Below, piece after piece: positions 25,672-34,004 of a stretch of 64,000 bases of DNA. Source of the stretch: Alphaproteobacteria bacterium. Its GTDB lineage: Bacteria; Pseudomonadota; Alphaproteobacteria; Micropepsales; Micropepsaceae. The stretch spans positions 1 to 64,000 of the forward strand of contig JANXXU010000007.1 of assembly GCA_025350465.1 (NCBI GenBank). Reading direction: 5' to 3'. Made by a program: the position numbers and the translations under genes. The notes under the pieces were generated by a model. The model made no database searches, had not been told where the DNA came from, and worked only from the letters and a program-made list of their open reading frames with translations. Positions within the stretch are counted from its first letter, which is position 1. The number at the start of each line of letters is the position of its first letter.

Positions 25672-27375
25672 TCATGGCCCCTTGCGTAGGCGGTAGAGCG
25701 TCAGCGTCACCTCTTTGCCCCTCGAGTAGTTCAGTCCGCTGATCGGCTGGCCCAATTGCTCGACCTGCAAGAGTTGCTGGTTCAAGCGCTGATGGAAGCT
25801 CGGCTCGTCGCCCTTCTCGATCAAGACCACGGCATTGGGCGTTGTCGCCAAGAAATCGGCGGCGTCGGCGCCGTCCTTTGCGAGTTTCATCTTGGTTCCA
25901 ACTTGAAAAACCAAGCTTGGTTCATGGAAGCCGGCTGAAGCTACCGCCTTGGGATCAGCGCCTGTGCTCGCGACAAGCTGAGCCGCTCGCTTTGACACCA
26001 TGAGGTGATCGAGCGTTGGCAAAACCCCGGCAAGGGCGATGACGGCGAGAAGACCGCCCGCGGCGATCGCCGCGGCGGCGGCCTTCTCGCCTTCAAGCCT
26101 CACCAAAAAAACGAGAGCGAAGCCCGCCGCGATCACAACCGGAACCGCGAGGATCCAGAGCAAGGGCGACGCTCCGGAGCCATAAGTGCCCGGCACATAG
26201 ACCATAAGGGCGCCGAGGAGGGCGAACGTCATCAGCAGCCATAACGCGGCGCCCAATTTGACCGACATCGAATCCAAGAAATTCCTAGACTCGCGTGTCG
26301 CCGCCATGATCGCCGCGGCGCAGAGCAAAGCGATCGCCGGATAAAGGGGCAGCGGATAGTGCGGTAGTTTGGTCGGTGCGAACTCGATCAAGATCCATGC
26401 CGGCACCAACCAAGAAACCAAGAACCGGACGGCGCCTTCATGTCGACGCGACCAGGCATAAAGACCGGCCGGGACGAGGAACAGCCAACCGGGCCAAAAG
26501 CCGACGAGCAGGGACACGAGATAATACCCCGGCGGCCCCCAATGACTTTCCTCGGCACCCACGAGCTTGCCAACGAAATCCTGGCCAAATGCGTCGGCCA
26601 TGAAATGGCCGTTGGTTATGAGCATGATCGCCACGAGCCACGGCACGTTCATCAAGATCACGACGTAGAAGGCGAGGATCGGGCGCATGCTCCAGAACCA
26701 GCCCCAGCGAGCTTCCCAAAGCGACACGCCAATGATCGTCAGTCCACATACGAGGGGACCGATCGGGCCTTTGACCAGAATCGACAACCCGAGAGCGATG
26801 CCCAGCAGGATCGAATAACGAAGCGCCGGGCGGGGCGCGCCTTGTCGCGCGGCAACGAAAAAATGGGCAATCATCAACTGCGCGGCCGTGGTGCAGGCGA
26901 CGAGCACGGCGTCAGTCTTGGCAATATGGGCCTCGCCTATCAACAGGAGGGATGACGCCATCAGGCCGCCCGCCACCAAGCCCGTCTCCTTGTCGTAGAG
27001 TTTGGCGCCGAGGCCGTAGACAAAGAGCACGGCGAAGAGCGCGCCGAGAACCGAAGGGATGCGATAGGCCCAGACGGTGTTGTACGGCGGAGAGGAAAAA
27101 ACCTCAGCCGTGATCGCCTGCATCCAATAGATGCCGATGGGCTTCTTGTTGCGTGCCTCATCCTGCAGGCGCGGCTGAACGAAGTCGCCCGTTTCGATCA
27201 TTTGCTTGGTCGATTGCGTAAAGCGCGATTCGTCGCGATCGAGCGGCGGCAATGCGCCGAGACCCGGCAAATAAAGCAGGAGGCAAAGGATCGAAAGCAC
27301 GATTCGCGGATGGGCGAGCGCGAGCGACCAGGGGTTCGACAAATCGAAAGACAGAGCGGATGAGCGAGAAGCCAT
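25672..27375 (-). CDS. GT39/ArnT-like glycosyltransferase (PMT family membrane protein)
   Basis: A 567-residue integral membrane glycosyltransferase of the GT-C (PMT/ArnT) class. After an N-terminal helix (IVLSILCLLLYLPGL) comes DRDESRF, the catalytic acidic loop found in ArnT-like enzymes. About ten further membrane segments and a C-terminal periplasmic domain follow. These enzymes move a sugar from undecaprenyl phosphate to lipid A or to a protein in the periplasm. It is transcribed divergently from the GT2 gene at 27602. With the LAB_N protein at 28337, it forms the three parts of an ArnC/ArnT-like pathway. Confidence 0.87.
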   Translation of the reverse strand: MASRSSALSFDLSNPWSLALAHPRIVLSILCLLLYLPGLGALPPLDRDESRFTQSTKQMIETGDFVQPRLQDEARNKKPIGIYWMQAITAEVFSSPPYNTVWAYRIPSVLGALFAVLFVYGLGAKLYDKETGLVAGGLMASSLLLIGEAHIAKTDAVLVACTTAAQLMIAHFFVAARQGAPRPALRYSILLGIALGLSILVKGPIGPLVCGLTIIGVSLWEARWGWFWSMRPILAFYVVILMNVPWLVAIMLITNGHFMADAFGQDFVGKLVGAEESHWGPPGYYLVSLLVGFWPGWLFLVPAGLYAWSRRHEGAVRFLVSWLVPAWILIEFAPTKLPHYPLPLYPAIALLCAAAIMAATRESRNFLDSMSVKLGAALWLLMTFALLGALMVYVPGTYGSGASPLLWILAVPVVIAAGFALVFLVRLEGEKAAAAAIAAGGLLAVIALAGVLPTLDHLMVSKRAAQLVASTGADPKAVASAGFHEPSLVFQVGTKMKLAKDGADAADFLATTPNAVVLIEKGDEPSFHQRLNQQLLQVEQLGQPISGLNYSRGKEVTLTLYRLRKGP

Positions 27376-27601
27376 GGGAATCAGTTAACCACGCGCTGGG
27401 TGTCGTCGTCAGCTGCCTCAAGCAAGACGCTTGTGCGGGGCTAGGCGCGACCGGGTTTGCGCCTGTATAAAGCGCGCGGCCTCTTTCGTGGAGTCCTTGA
27501 CCTTTGGCCCGGCTTCTGGCTGGCCCGACGCCGTGACGGTTCGCCGACCCTTGTGGCGATCGGGTATCAGGCGCCCTTCAATCCGGAGCATCTAGCCAAC
27601 T

Positions 27602-28333
27602 GTGCCGCCAGATCTTTCCGTCGTGGTTCCCGTCAAAGACGAAGCCGAGAACGCGGTGCCGCTGCTCGAAGAGATTGCGGCCGCGTTGCGCGGGCGCGTC
27701 GCCTTCGAGGTGATTTTCATCGATGACGGGTCAAAGGACGGCACTGCGGAGCGGCTGCTCGCGGCGCGAGCACAGAATCCGGAACTGCGCGTTCTGCGGC
27801 ACCTCGCGAATTCAGGGCAAAGCCGCGGCGTTCGCAGCGGCGTCCTTGCCGCGCGCGCAGCGCTCGTTGCGACGCTCGATGGCGATGGGCAGAACGATCC
27901 GGCCGACATTCCCAATCTTCTCGCCGAGTGGCGCCGCCAAGAAGGGTCCACGCCACCATTGGGCCTGATAGCGGGTCAGCGGCGCAAACGAGAAGACAGT
28001 GCCGTCAAGCGCATGTCGTCGCGTGTCGGAAACGGTGTTCGACAATGGCTGCTGAACGACGGCACGCGCGACACCGGTTGCGGCCTCAAGCTCTTTTCGC
28101 GGGAGGCGTTCTTAGCGTTGCCTTATTTCGATCACATTCACCGCTTCTTGCCTGCGCTGATGCTGCGCGAAGGCTTTCGCATCGGCCATGTCGACGTGAA
28201 TCACCGCCCGCGCACGCGCGGGGTTTCGAAATACGGCGTGTTCGATCGGCTTTTGGTGTCGCTCTTGGACCTTTATGGCGTGCTGTGGCTCAAACACCGC
28301 GCGCGTAACCCTCAACGTGTGGACGAGCTCTAG
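27602..28333 (+). CDS. Family 2 glycosyltransferase, dolichyl/undecaprenyl-phosphate sugar synthase-like
   Basis: A 243-residue GT2 enzyme. It opens PPDLSVVVPVKDEAENAVPLLEEI. The nucleotide-sugar and metal region follows with FIDDGSKDGT, VATLDGDGQNDPADI and GDGTRDTGCG-like sequence NDGTRDTGCGLK. It lacks membrane helices, so it is the DPM1-short or ArnC-like catalytic domain that loads a sugar on a polyprenyl phosphate at the inner membrane. GTG 27602 is used as start, with GGAG about 14 nt before. It is followed 3 bp later by the LAB_N gene, forming an operon. Confidence 0.85.
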   Translation: MPPDLSVVVPVKDEAENAVPLLEEIAAALRGRVAFEVIFIDDGSKDGTAERLLAARAQNPELRVLRHLANSGQSRGVRSGVLAARAALVATLDGDGQNDPADIPNLLAEWRRQEGSTPPLGLIAGQRRKREDSAVKRMSSRVGNGVRQWLLNDGTRDTGCGLKLFSREAFLALPYFDHIHRFLPALMLREGFRIGHVDVNHRPRTRGVSKYGVFDRLLVSLLDLYGVLWLKHRARNPQRVDEL

Positions 28334-28336
28334 ACC

Positions 28337-28663
28337 ATGCAAGCGATCGTCAATTGGATAACGGTGGAGCACGTGTGGCTCACCATCGGATTGTTGGGGC
28401 AAGGGCTCTTCGCGTCGCGCTTCCTGGTGCAATGGTGGGCGAGCGAGCGGGCGCGCCGCAGCGTCGTCCCGGTGATGTTTTGGTATTTTTCCCTCGGCGG
28501 CGGGGTCATTCTGCTCGCCTATTCCATCTACAAGATGGATCCGGTCTTCATACTCGGGCAGGGCCTGGGCTTGGTCGTCTACCTCCGCAACCTCTATTTG
28601 ATCTTCGTCGAGCATTCGGCGGCGGGTGAGGAAAACCCCGCTCAGCCGAAGGGGGGATCGTAG
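28337..28663 (+). CDS. Lipid A biosynthesis N-terminal domain (LAB_N) membrane protein
   Basis: A 108-residue three- to four-helix membrane protein of the LAB_N type. It has VWLTIGLLGQGLFASRFLVQWWASERARRSVVP, then FWYFSLGGGVILLAYSIYKMDPVFILGQGLGLVVYLRNLYLI. The phrases FxxRFLVQWxxSE and FWxxSxxGxxxLxxYxxxxxDPVxxxGQ are the family pattern. Comparable proteins sit near GT2/GT39 enzymes and may act like a small flippase for the lipid-linked sugar. It begins 3 bp after the GT2 gene. With the divergent ArnT-like gene it makes a complete sugar-transfer set. Confidence 0.86.
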   Translation: MQAIVNWITVEHVWLTIGLLGQGLFASRFLVQWWASERARRSVVPVMFWYFSLGGGVILLAYSIYKMDPVFILGQGLGLVVYLRNLYLIFVEHSAAGEENPAQPKGGS

Positions 28664-28743
28664 CGACTCCAAGCCAACTTGGCTGGGGCGCCGTCCCCTG
28701 GTATCCTTAAACTTGGTGGTTTTTTGGGGGCTTGGAGGATTTT

Positions 28744-29199
28744 ATGAGGGGTTCTGGTTTTACCGCGTTGATTGTGTTGCCGTTGTTGATGTTTTCGCTG
28801 ATCGTCTACAATTTGGTTGCGATCATCGGCTTCAGCGGCTCGCCGGATACGATCGACGCCTGGATGACGTCGCCGATCTTCACGATCAGCATGTTTTCAG
28901 GCGATAAATGGGACGTGTCGTTCTCCGACGTGTTCCTTGGGCTCAGCCTGATGTTGCTCTTCGTCGAAATGACGAAGGCGACGCGCACGGACTCGCTCGC
29001 CATCATCAATCACGGACTGTCGATGTTGGTGGCAGTGATCTGCATCGTCGAGTTCGTCGCCGTTCGCGGCTTTTCGAATTCGACCTTCTTCATGCTGTTG
29101 TTGATGACAATCTTCGATGTCATCGCCGGGTTCACGATCACGATCGTGGCGGCGAAGCGCGACTTCGGCTCTTCAACCGGCATCGTCGGTACGAACTAA
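28744..29199 (+). CDS. Four-helix membrane protein, unknown function
   Basis: A 151-residue inner-membrane protein with four hydrophobic segments, near residues 7-27, 52-75, 82-104 and 113-137. It has a conserved-looking loop GDKWDVSFSDVFLGLSLMLLFVE and the tail KRDFGSSTGIVGTN. The ATG at 28744 follows GGAGG by about 6 nt. A strong rho-independent terminator follows at 29219. Similar small four-helix proteins are common in alphaproteobacteria, but I cannot name the family. It may be transcribed separately from the upstream LAB_N gene, given the 80-bp gap. Confidence 0.8.
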   Translation: MRGSGFTALIVLPLLMFSLIVYNLVAIIGFSGSPDTIDAWMTSPIFTISMFSGDKWDVSFSDVFLGLSLMLLFVEMTKATRTDSLAIINHGLSMLVAVICIVEFVAVRGFSNSTFFMLLLMTIFDVIAGFTITIVAAKRDFGSSTGIVGTN

Positions 29200-29218
29200 G
29201 AGCGTGGATTTTTATGCG

Positions 29219-29252
29219 GGCGCGCCTGGGAAACCGGGCGCGCTTTCCTTTT
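29219..29252 (+). terminator. Rho-independent terminator
   Basis: GCGCGCC (29220-29226) pairs with GGCGCGC (29237-29243) and the stem extends inward through T-G, G-C and G-C to a GAAA loop, giving ten pairs. TTTCCTTTT follows directly. It ends the plus-strand membrane protein gene. Confidence 0.75.
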
Positions 29253-29256
29253 GCCG

Positions 29257-29406
29257 TTACATCAAGAGGAAGAAGATAAAGGTGACGATGACGGCGCCGC
29301 CGATCGTTCTGCGCCAGACGACCGGCATGCGCCGGCGACGAACCCTGAGTTCGGTCGAGAGCACAGTGAAAGCGAAACGAAGTTCGCCCAATGGCGGCGG
29401 CGACAT
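29257..29406 (-). CDS. Putative 49-residue single-pass membrane protein
   Basis: On the minus strand an ATG at 29406 opens 49 codons to a TAA at 29259-29257. The product is MSPPPLGELRFAFTVL, then a basic stretch RVRRRRMPVVWRRT and a hydrophobic helix GGAVIVTFIFFLLM at the very end. A positive patch followed by a terminal helix is the form of a small tail-anchored membrane protein. ACGGGG lies about 6 nt upstream. It occupies the space between the terminator and the Rieske oxygenase gene. The frame is short and could be chance. Confidence 0.35.
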   Translation of the reverse strand: MSPPPLGELRFAFTVLSTELRVRRRRMPVVWRRTIGGAVIVTFIFFLLM

Positions 29407-29498
29407 GTTGACCCCGTGGCCGCGCAACTGTCCCGGAATGAGACAGAGTTCAGCCTTTCAGGGATCAAAGGGGCAATCGCCGTGCCGAAGCGCGAGGC

Positions 29499-30539
29499 TT
29501 AGCTGCGCCAACGCAACGTGGTTTCAGGGACCGGATTGACGAAGTCGCGAGCTTCGCGCTGCGAGGTCGTCCATTCCTTCTTGAGCCGGTGATACCACAT
29601 GGCCGGAACGTCGGCGTCTTGGATCAGCATTAGTCGCGGATCGAATTTCAACCCTTGGGCCTGGATGGTTACCATGGTGCGGTCCTGACCTAGGAATGTC
29701 CGCGCAATGTGGCGAACGATCGGCTTGAATGGCGCTACCCAATTCATCGTCCAGAAAAAAGTTTGGGTAACTTCCGTTTCGTCGTCGGTGATCGGGGTGC
29801 ATGTCGTGAGCCCGACGACCTCATGAATTCCGGCTCTGATGTGCTCGACGCGGACGCTCGGCAGTTCAAACGAGATTTCGGTGGTGACGTCGCCGCCGAG
29901 CAATTTGTAGAGAAACGAATTGCTCGACGGTTTGTGACTCACCATCGTGAAGCCGCGCGGAATGGGCGCGTATTTCTTGGCCTTGGCATGAATCGACTTG
30001 GCGCTGCGCCACCACCAAACCTTGTGCACAAACGGTCCGTGGGCGGGGTCCATCAAGCCCATTACCGCGTGATCGATCTCGCAGGGAAACATCTGCGCCT
30101 CGATTAAGCGCGGCTTGGCGTCGGCGCCGATTGGCAGTGTCGGAATTTCGGAGGTGGGCGCCGCGCCGGACGCCGGATCCTGCGCCATGTAAACCCAGAT
30201 CAAGCCGTTGCGTTCGATCAACGGATAGGAGCGCACGCGTATCTTCGAAGGCTCAACGCCTTCCTCGCCGACAAGAGAAGGAATGAAGGCACATTGACCT
30301 GAAGGCTTGAAGCGCCAACCGTGATAGGCGCACTCAACGGTACCGTCCAATATTCGCCCGGCGGTCAGCGGCACGCCGCGATGAGGACAAAGATCGCGCA
30401 AGGCGAACGCGTCGCCGGCTTCCGTGCGCCCCAAGAGGATCGGCTCGCCGAGCATCAGCTTGTGGACGAGTTGCTTCTTGCGCAGAGCCCTTGCGGGCAG
30501 CGCGAAATACCACAAATTGCGCAGGAACTCGACGGACAT
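29499..30539 (-). CDS. Rieske [2Fe-2S] aromatic-ring/steroid-type oxygenase
   Basis: A 346-residue Rieske oxygenase component. The [2Fe-2S] ligands are in CPHRGVPL and, after a spacer, CAYHGWRF. The C-terminal catalytic domain carries the mononuclear iron region with DHAVMGLMDPAHGPFVH. This family includes vanillate-demethylase-type, phenylpropionate-dioxygenase-type and 3-ketosteroid-hydroxylase-like enzymes; it needs separate electron carriers, which are not in the neighbourhood. ATG 30539 is used because upstream residues are not conserved-looking. It is divergent from the enoyl-CoA hydratase gene at 30624, with a short shared promoter region of about 85 bp. Confidence 0.87.
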   Translation of the reverse strand: MSVEFLRNLWYFALPARALRKKQLVHKLMLGEPILLGRTEAGDAFALRDLCPHRGVPLTAGRILDGTVECAYHGWRFKPSGQCAFIPSLVGEEGVEPSKIRVRSYPLIERNGLIWVYMAQDPASGAAPTSEIPTLPIGADAKPRLIEAQMFPCEIDHAVMGLMDPAHGPFVHKVWWWRSAKSIHAKAKKYAPIPRGFTMVSHKPSSNSFLYKLLGGDVTTEISFELPSVRVEHIRAGIHEVVGLTTCTPITDDETEVTQTFFWTMNWVAPFKPIVRHIARTFLGQDRTMVTIQAQGLKFDPRLMLIQDADVPAMWYHRLKKEWTTSQREARDFVNPVPETTLRWRS

Positions 30540-30623
30540 CGGCGATACCTTGCCAAAGCGCGACCCTTCCTGCAAAGGCGGCAAATCGCGCTAGAATGCA
30601 CTGCCTTAACCGCAGGAACGACG

Positions 30624-31436
30624 ATGAGCGATATTGTGCCCGCCGACTTCGTCCACATTAAGTATGAGATTGCCGATCATGTCGCGCGGGTGACGTTGGA
30701 TCGGCCGGAAGTCCGCAACGCTCTGAATGCCCGCGCCTATGCCGAGCTTGAAGTCGCGTTCCGGCAAATTCAACGCGATCCGGAGGTACGTTGCGTCGTT
30801 CTTACCGGCTCGGATCCGGCGTTCTGTTCCGGCGAAGACGTGAAACAGATGATGACCGGGCCGGCGCGCGAGCAAAGCCAAGCGCGTCTGACGGCGGTCA
30901 GGCCGCATATCACGCCGGCGGCGGAGGCCGTTCTTGCCTGCGATCGGCCCGTCATCGCGGCCGTCAATGGCGTTGCCGTCGGTTGGGGCATGGAGCTCAC
31001 GCTCTTTGCCGACATTCGCATCGCGTCCGATCGGGCGCAGTTCGGCGAAATCTTCATCAAGCGCGGACTGGTGACCGATGTCGGCGGCATGATGATCTTG
31101 CCGCGTCTCGTCGGACCGCAGAAAGCAGCCGAACTGCTGTTTACCGGCGACATCATCGGCGCGGAGGAAGCGCATCGCATCGGACTTGTCTCGCGTACGG
31201 TCGCGCACGCGAGGTTGTTGCCGGAGGCGGTGGATCTTGCGCATCGAATTGCGGTCAACGCGCCGCTGGCTTTGCGCTTCTTGAAGGAAGGATTGCGGCG
31301 CGCGGCCGGACAAGACATCGGCGAATTCGGCAGCTGGGTGTCAGGCACGCTCGGACGGTTGTTTCAAACCGAGGATCACAAAGAAGGTGTTGCCAGTTTC
31401 CTCGAAAAGCGCGCGCCCGTCTTCAAGGGTCGATAG
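30624..31436 (+). CDS. Enoyl-CoA hydratase/isomerase family protein
   Basis: A 270-residue crotonase-fold protein. It begins with VARVTLDRPEVRNALNARAY and continues with CSGEDVKQMM. The oxyanion-hole segment is AAVNGVAVGWGMELTLFADIRIA, and GRLFQTEDHKEGVASFLEKR ends the protein. The E/E pair of true enoyl hydratases is not clear (GEIFIKRGLVTDVGG sits at the second glutamate region), so isomerase or hydrolase activity is possible. ATG 30624 follows AGGA. It is divergent from the Rieske oxygenase and is followed 2 bp later by a small helix-turn-helix protein. Confidence 0.88.
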   Translation: MSDIVPADFVHIKYEIADHVARVTLDRPEVRNALNARAYAELEVAFRQIQRDPEVRCVVLTGSDPAFCSGEDVKQMMTGPAREQSQARLTAVRPHITPAAEAVLACDRPVIAAVNGVAVGWGMELTLFADIRIASDRAQFGEIFIKRGLVTDVGGMMILPRLVGPQKAAELLFTGDIIGAEEAHRIGLVSRTVAHARLLPEAVDLAHRIAVNAPLALRFLKEGLRRAAGQDIGEFGSWVSGTLGRLFQTEDHKEGVASFLEKRAPVFKGR

Positions 31437-31438
31437 CG

Positions 31439-31783
31439 ATGGCATTGTTTTTCGACGCCGACTGGTTCGATGCGAAACTCAAAGCGAGGGGCGCTACGCG
31501 CGACGAGCTGGCGCGTGTATTGCGGCTATCGCTCGCGGAACTCGGGGAGCTGTGGAAGGACCAGCGCGAATTGAAATCGCACGAAGTGCTCGCGATGGCG
31601 CAGTTTCTCGAAGTGCGGCCGGCGGAGGTAGCCGATCGGGCCGGTATCTCTACGCCTGTTCCGCAAGCACCTGCCGATGCGGGCGTGACGGCCTCAAAAC
31701 TCGAAGAACTAAACGGACGCTTGATCAAGCTCGAACGGATGATGGTGGAGTTGAAGACTCTGCTGCTTGAGCGCAAATCCTAA
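31439..31783 (+). CDS. Small protein with helix-turn-helix N-terminus and coiled-coil C-terminus
   Basis: A 114-residue protein. Residues 5-60 (WFDAKLKARGATRDELARVLRLSLAELGELW) look like a Cro/C1-type helix-turn-helix domain, with the later EVLAMAQFLEVRPAEVADRAG as the expected fifth helix. Residues 80-114 (ASKLEELNGRLIKLERMMVELKTLLLERK) have heptad leucines and would form a coiled coil for dimerisation. ATG 31439 is 2 bp after the enoyl-CoA hydratase stop, so it is co-transcribed and might regulate that pathway. Its stop overlaps the stop of the convergent gene. Confidence 0.78.
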   Translation: MALFFDADWFDAKLKARGATRDELARVLRLSLAELGELWKDQRELKSHEVLAMAQFLEVRPAEVADRAGISTPVPQAPADAGVTASKLEELNGRLIKLERMMVELKTLLLERKS

Positions 31784-32112
31784 AGCGTTGCGACGCACAC
31801 GCGTTGTGGTTCGGCCGTCAGCGCGGCTGCTGCCTCATAACGATCCGCACCTTCCGCCGTCGTGAACTCTGTGTCACGCCCTTGCGCCAGAAGTTGCGCC
31901 AGAAACGGCGCCATCGGTGCGCCCGCGCGGATCAATCGTATCGTTTCGCCGTCGTGGCCTTCGGCGTGGCGGTGCGCCGGCCGCAGAATCTCGACCACAG
32001 GCCGTGCTCCCCCAGCCTTGACGTGGGAGATTGCTGCGACCGGCGCTATTCGACGCGATCCGAAATACGCCGGACGCGCCGAAATGGAACAAGTGGTTGT
32101 CGAGCCGTTCAT
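31780..32112 (-). CDS. Possible small conserved protein (110 aa)
   Basis: A reverse-strand frame from ATG 32112 (or GTG 32115) to a TAG at 31782-31780. The C-terminal half GETIRLIRAGAPMAPFLAQLLAQGRD resembles the closing part of small alphaproteobacterial proteins with a xPxxAPFLAQxIAQ tail. The first 45 residues are low in structure. The ribosome site is poor and the frame is GC-rich, so a shadow frame is possible. It would converge on the helix-turn-helix gene, with stops overlapping by four bases. Confidence 0.4.
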   Translation of the reverse strand: MNGSTTTCSISARPAYFGSRRIAPVAAISHVKAGGARPVVEILRPAHRHAEGHDGETIRLIRAGAPMAPFLAQLLAQGRDTEFTTAEGADRYEAAAALTAEPQRVCVATL

Positions 32113-32311
32113 CACGGGAGGTCACAACGCAAAGGCTTTGCCAGCTTCGTGCGCCAATTCTTTAATCTTAACAACGACTTCGCCATGTGCTGGCGCGTGT
32201 GCGAGGTAGTGGAATTTCGCTTTTATTAAATCTTGGCGGCCTACAGTCACACGACGCCCAGAAGAGACAAAGTCTCCGGGCGATCGTCGTGGGTCGTGGG
32301 GTATTTCCGAC

Positions 32312-34003
32312 GTGTTCGGTCGTCGACAAGCTCAGTCCGTGCGTTTGCTCGCCGATCTCAGCGAAGCCGAACGCTTGCGTCTCGCGATCTCGGCAGCCGG
32401 CGATCTCGTCTACGATTGGACACCGGGCGATGGCCGTATGGTGTGGAGCGGCGATCCGGCCGCGCATCTGGGCTTGGCGGAAGCGACCCAATTTCTCAAC
32501 GACAACGAGTTTCACGCGCTGATCGATCATGCGGCAGCGGAAGCGCGCATGCGTCTGGTGCTGTCGCCACCTGCGGACGGCGGTCCCTTCCATCTTGAGT
32601 ATTCGATGCAAACGGGCGGCGCACCTGTTTGGGTCGAGGAGCGCGGCGTTTGTCTGCTGGGCGAAGACGGTCAAGCGGAACGCATCGTCGGCCTGGTGCG
32701 AAACATTACTGAACGTAAGTTGCGCGAGGCGCATTTGGCGTGGGCCGCCAGCTATGACGAGATGACGGGCCATTTGAACCGTCTGCGGTTGCGCGAGAGG
32801 CTGGCGCAACACCTCGAGCTCAACACCGGCAAACCAAAAGCGGTTGCTTATTTCGTGGCTGCAATCGACGACCTTGCGGTCATCAATGAGACTTACGGCT
32901 TCGACGCGGCGGACGAGGTTATCGTCGCCGTCGGACGGCGATTGTCTGAAGTCGCGGGCGCGAACGGGGTGATCGGCCGCACCGCCGGCAACAAATTCGG
33001 CATCATCTTGGAAGGTTGCGGCGCGCCGGAGATGTCCGAACGCGCGGCATCGCTGCGTACCGCGGTGCGCACGCGCGTGATTCCGACGCGCGCGGGCACG
33101 GTCTCGGCAACCGTCTCCTTAGGTGGGGTCGCGCTCACCAACGATGCGCGCAGCAGCCAGGAAGCCATGGCGCGCGCCGAAGAGGCTCTCGACCGGTCGA
33201 AATCGACTGGCCGCGACACCTTCGCCGCCTACACCCATTCGCCGCAGCGCGAGTCGTTGCGCAAGCGCACTGTGTCGATCGGCGACCAAATCGTCACCGC
33301 GCTCGCGGAAAATCGTATCGTGCTCGCCTATCAGCCGATCGTCGAGGCGAAGACCGGCGATATAGCGGGGCACGAATGTCTGGTGCGCATCCAGCGGCCT
33401 GAGGGTGAAATCATCGGTGCCGCGGACTTTGTTCCGGTCGCCGAGCAATTGGGATTGGTGCGGCGACTCGACCGGCGCGTTCTCGAATTGACCGTTGCGG
33501 CGCTTGAAGAATACCGCGGTGCGTCATTGTCGCTGAACGTGTCCGGGATGACCGCCAGCGATGGGCCGACGCTGGAGTCATACGTCGCCTATATCGAGGC
33601 GCACGCCGACGTAGCATCGCGCCTTGTCGTCGAATTGACGGAAACCGCGGCGCTGCTCGACATGGAAGAGAGCATGCGCTTCGTGAGCCGCGTGCGCGCG
33701 TTGGGCGCCAAGGTCGCGATTGACGATTTCGGCGCGGGCTATACCTCGTTCCGCAATCTGCAATCGCTCCACGTCGACATGGTCAAGATCGACGGGTCGT
33801 TCGTCAAAGGCCTCGCGGCATCGCGCGACAATCAGATATTCGTTCGCACGCTCGTCGACTTGGCGCGCAACTTCAATCTCTCGACGGTTGCCGAATGGGT
33901 GTCCGACGCACGCGAAGCCGACATTCTGCGTGCCTTCGGCGTCGACTATTTGCAGGGCTTTTATTTCGGCAAGCCTGAGATCGAGAAGCCCTGGAAGAAA
34001 TAG
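32312..34003 (+). CDS. PAS-like/degenerate GGDEF/EAL domain cyclic-di-GMP protein
   Basis: A 563-residue signalling protein with no membrane segment. Residues 20-130 form a PAS-like sensor (WVEERGVCLLGEDGQAERIVGLVRNITE). Residues 145-300 form a GGDEF fold whose signature is lost (GRTAGNKFGIIL in place of GGDEF), so diguanylate cyclase activity is unlikely. Residues 330-563 form an EAL domain, with ECLVR in place of EALVR, NVSG, ELTE, IDDFGAGYTSF, VKIDGSFVKG, AEWV and YLQGFYFG. Most metal and base residues are retained, so phosphodiesterase activity is likely. It starts with GTG. It converges with the hydrolase gene. Confidence 0.87.
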   Translation: MFGRRQAQSVRLLADLSEAERLRLAISAAGDLVYDWTPGDGRMVWSGDPAAHLGLAEATQFLNDNEFHALIDHAAAEARMRLVLSPPADGGPFHLEYSMQTGGAPVWVEERGVCLLGEDGQAERIVGLVRNITERKLREAHLAWAASYDEMTGHLNRLRLRERLAQHLELNTGKPKAVAYFVAAIDDLAVINETYGFDAADEVIVAVGRRLSEVAGANGVIGRTAGNKFGIILEGCGAPEMSERAASLRTAVRTRVIPTRAGTVSATVSLGGVALTNDARSSQEAMARAEEALDRSKSTGRDTFAAYTHSPQRESLRKRTVSIGDQIVTALAENRIVLAYQPIVEAKTGDIAGHECLVRIQRPEGEIIGAADFVPVAEQLGLVRRLDRRVLELTVAALEEYRGASLSLNVSGMTASDGPTLESYVAYIEAHADVASRLVVELTETAALLDMEESMRFVSRVRALGAKVAIDDFGAGYTSFRNLQSLHVDMVKIDGSFVKGLAASRDNQIFVRTLVDLARNFNLSTVAEWVSDAREADILRAFGVDYLQGFYFGKPEIEKPWKK

Positions 34004-34004
34004 T

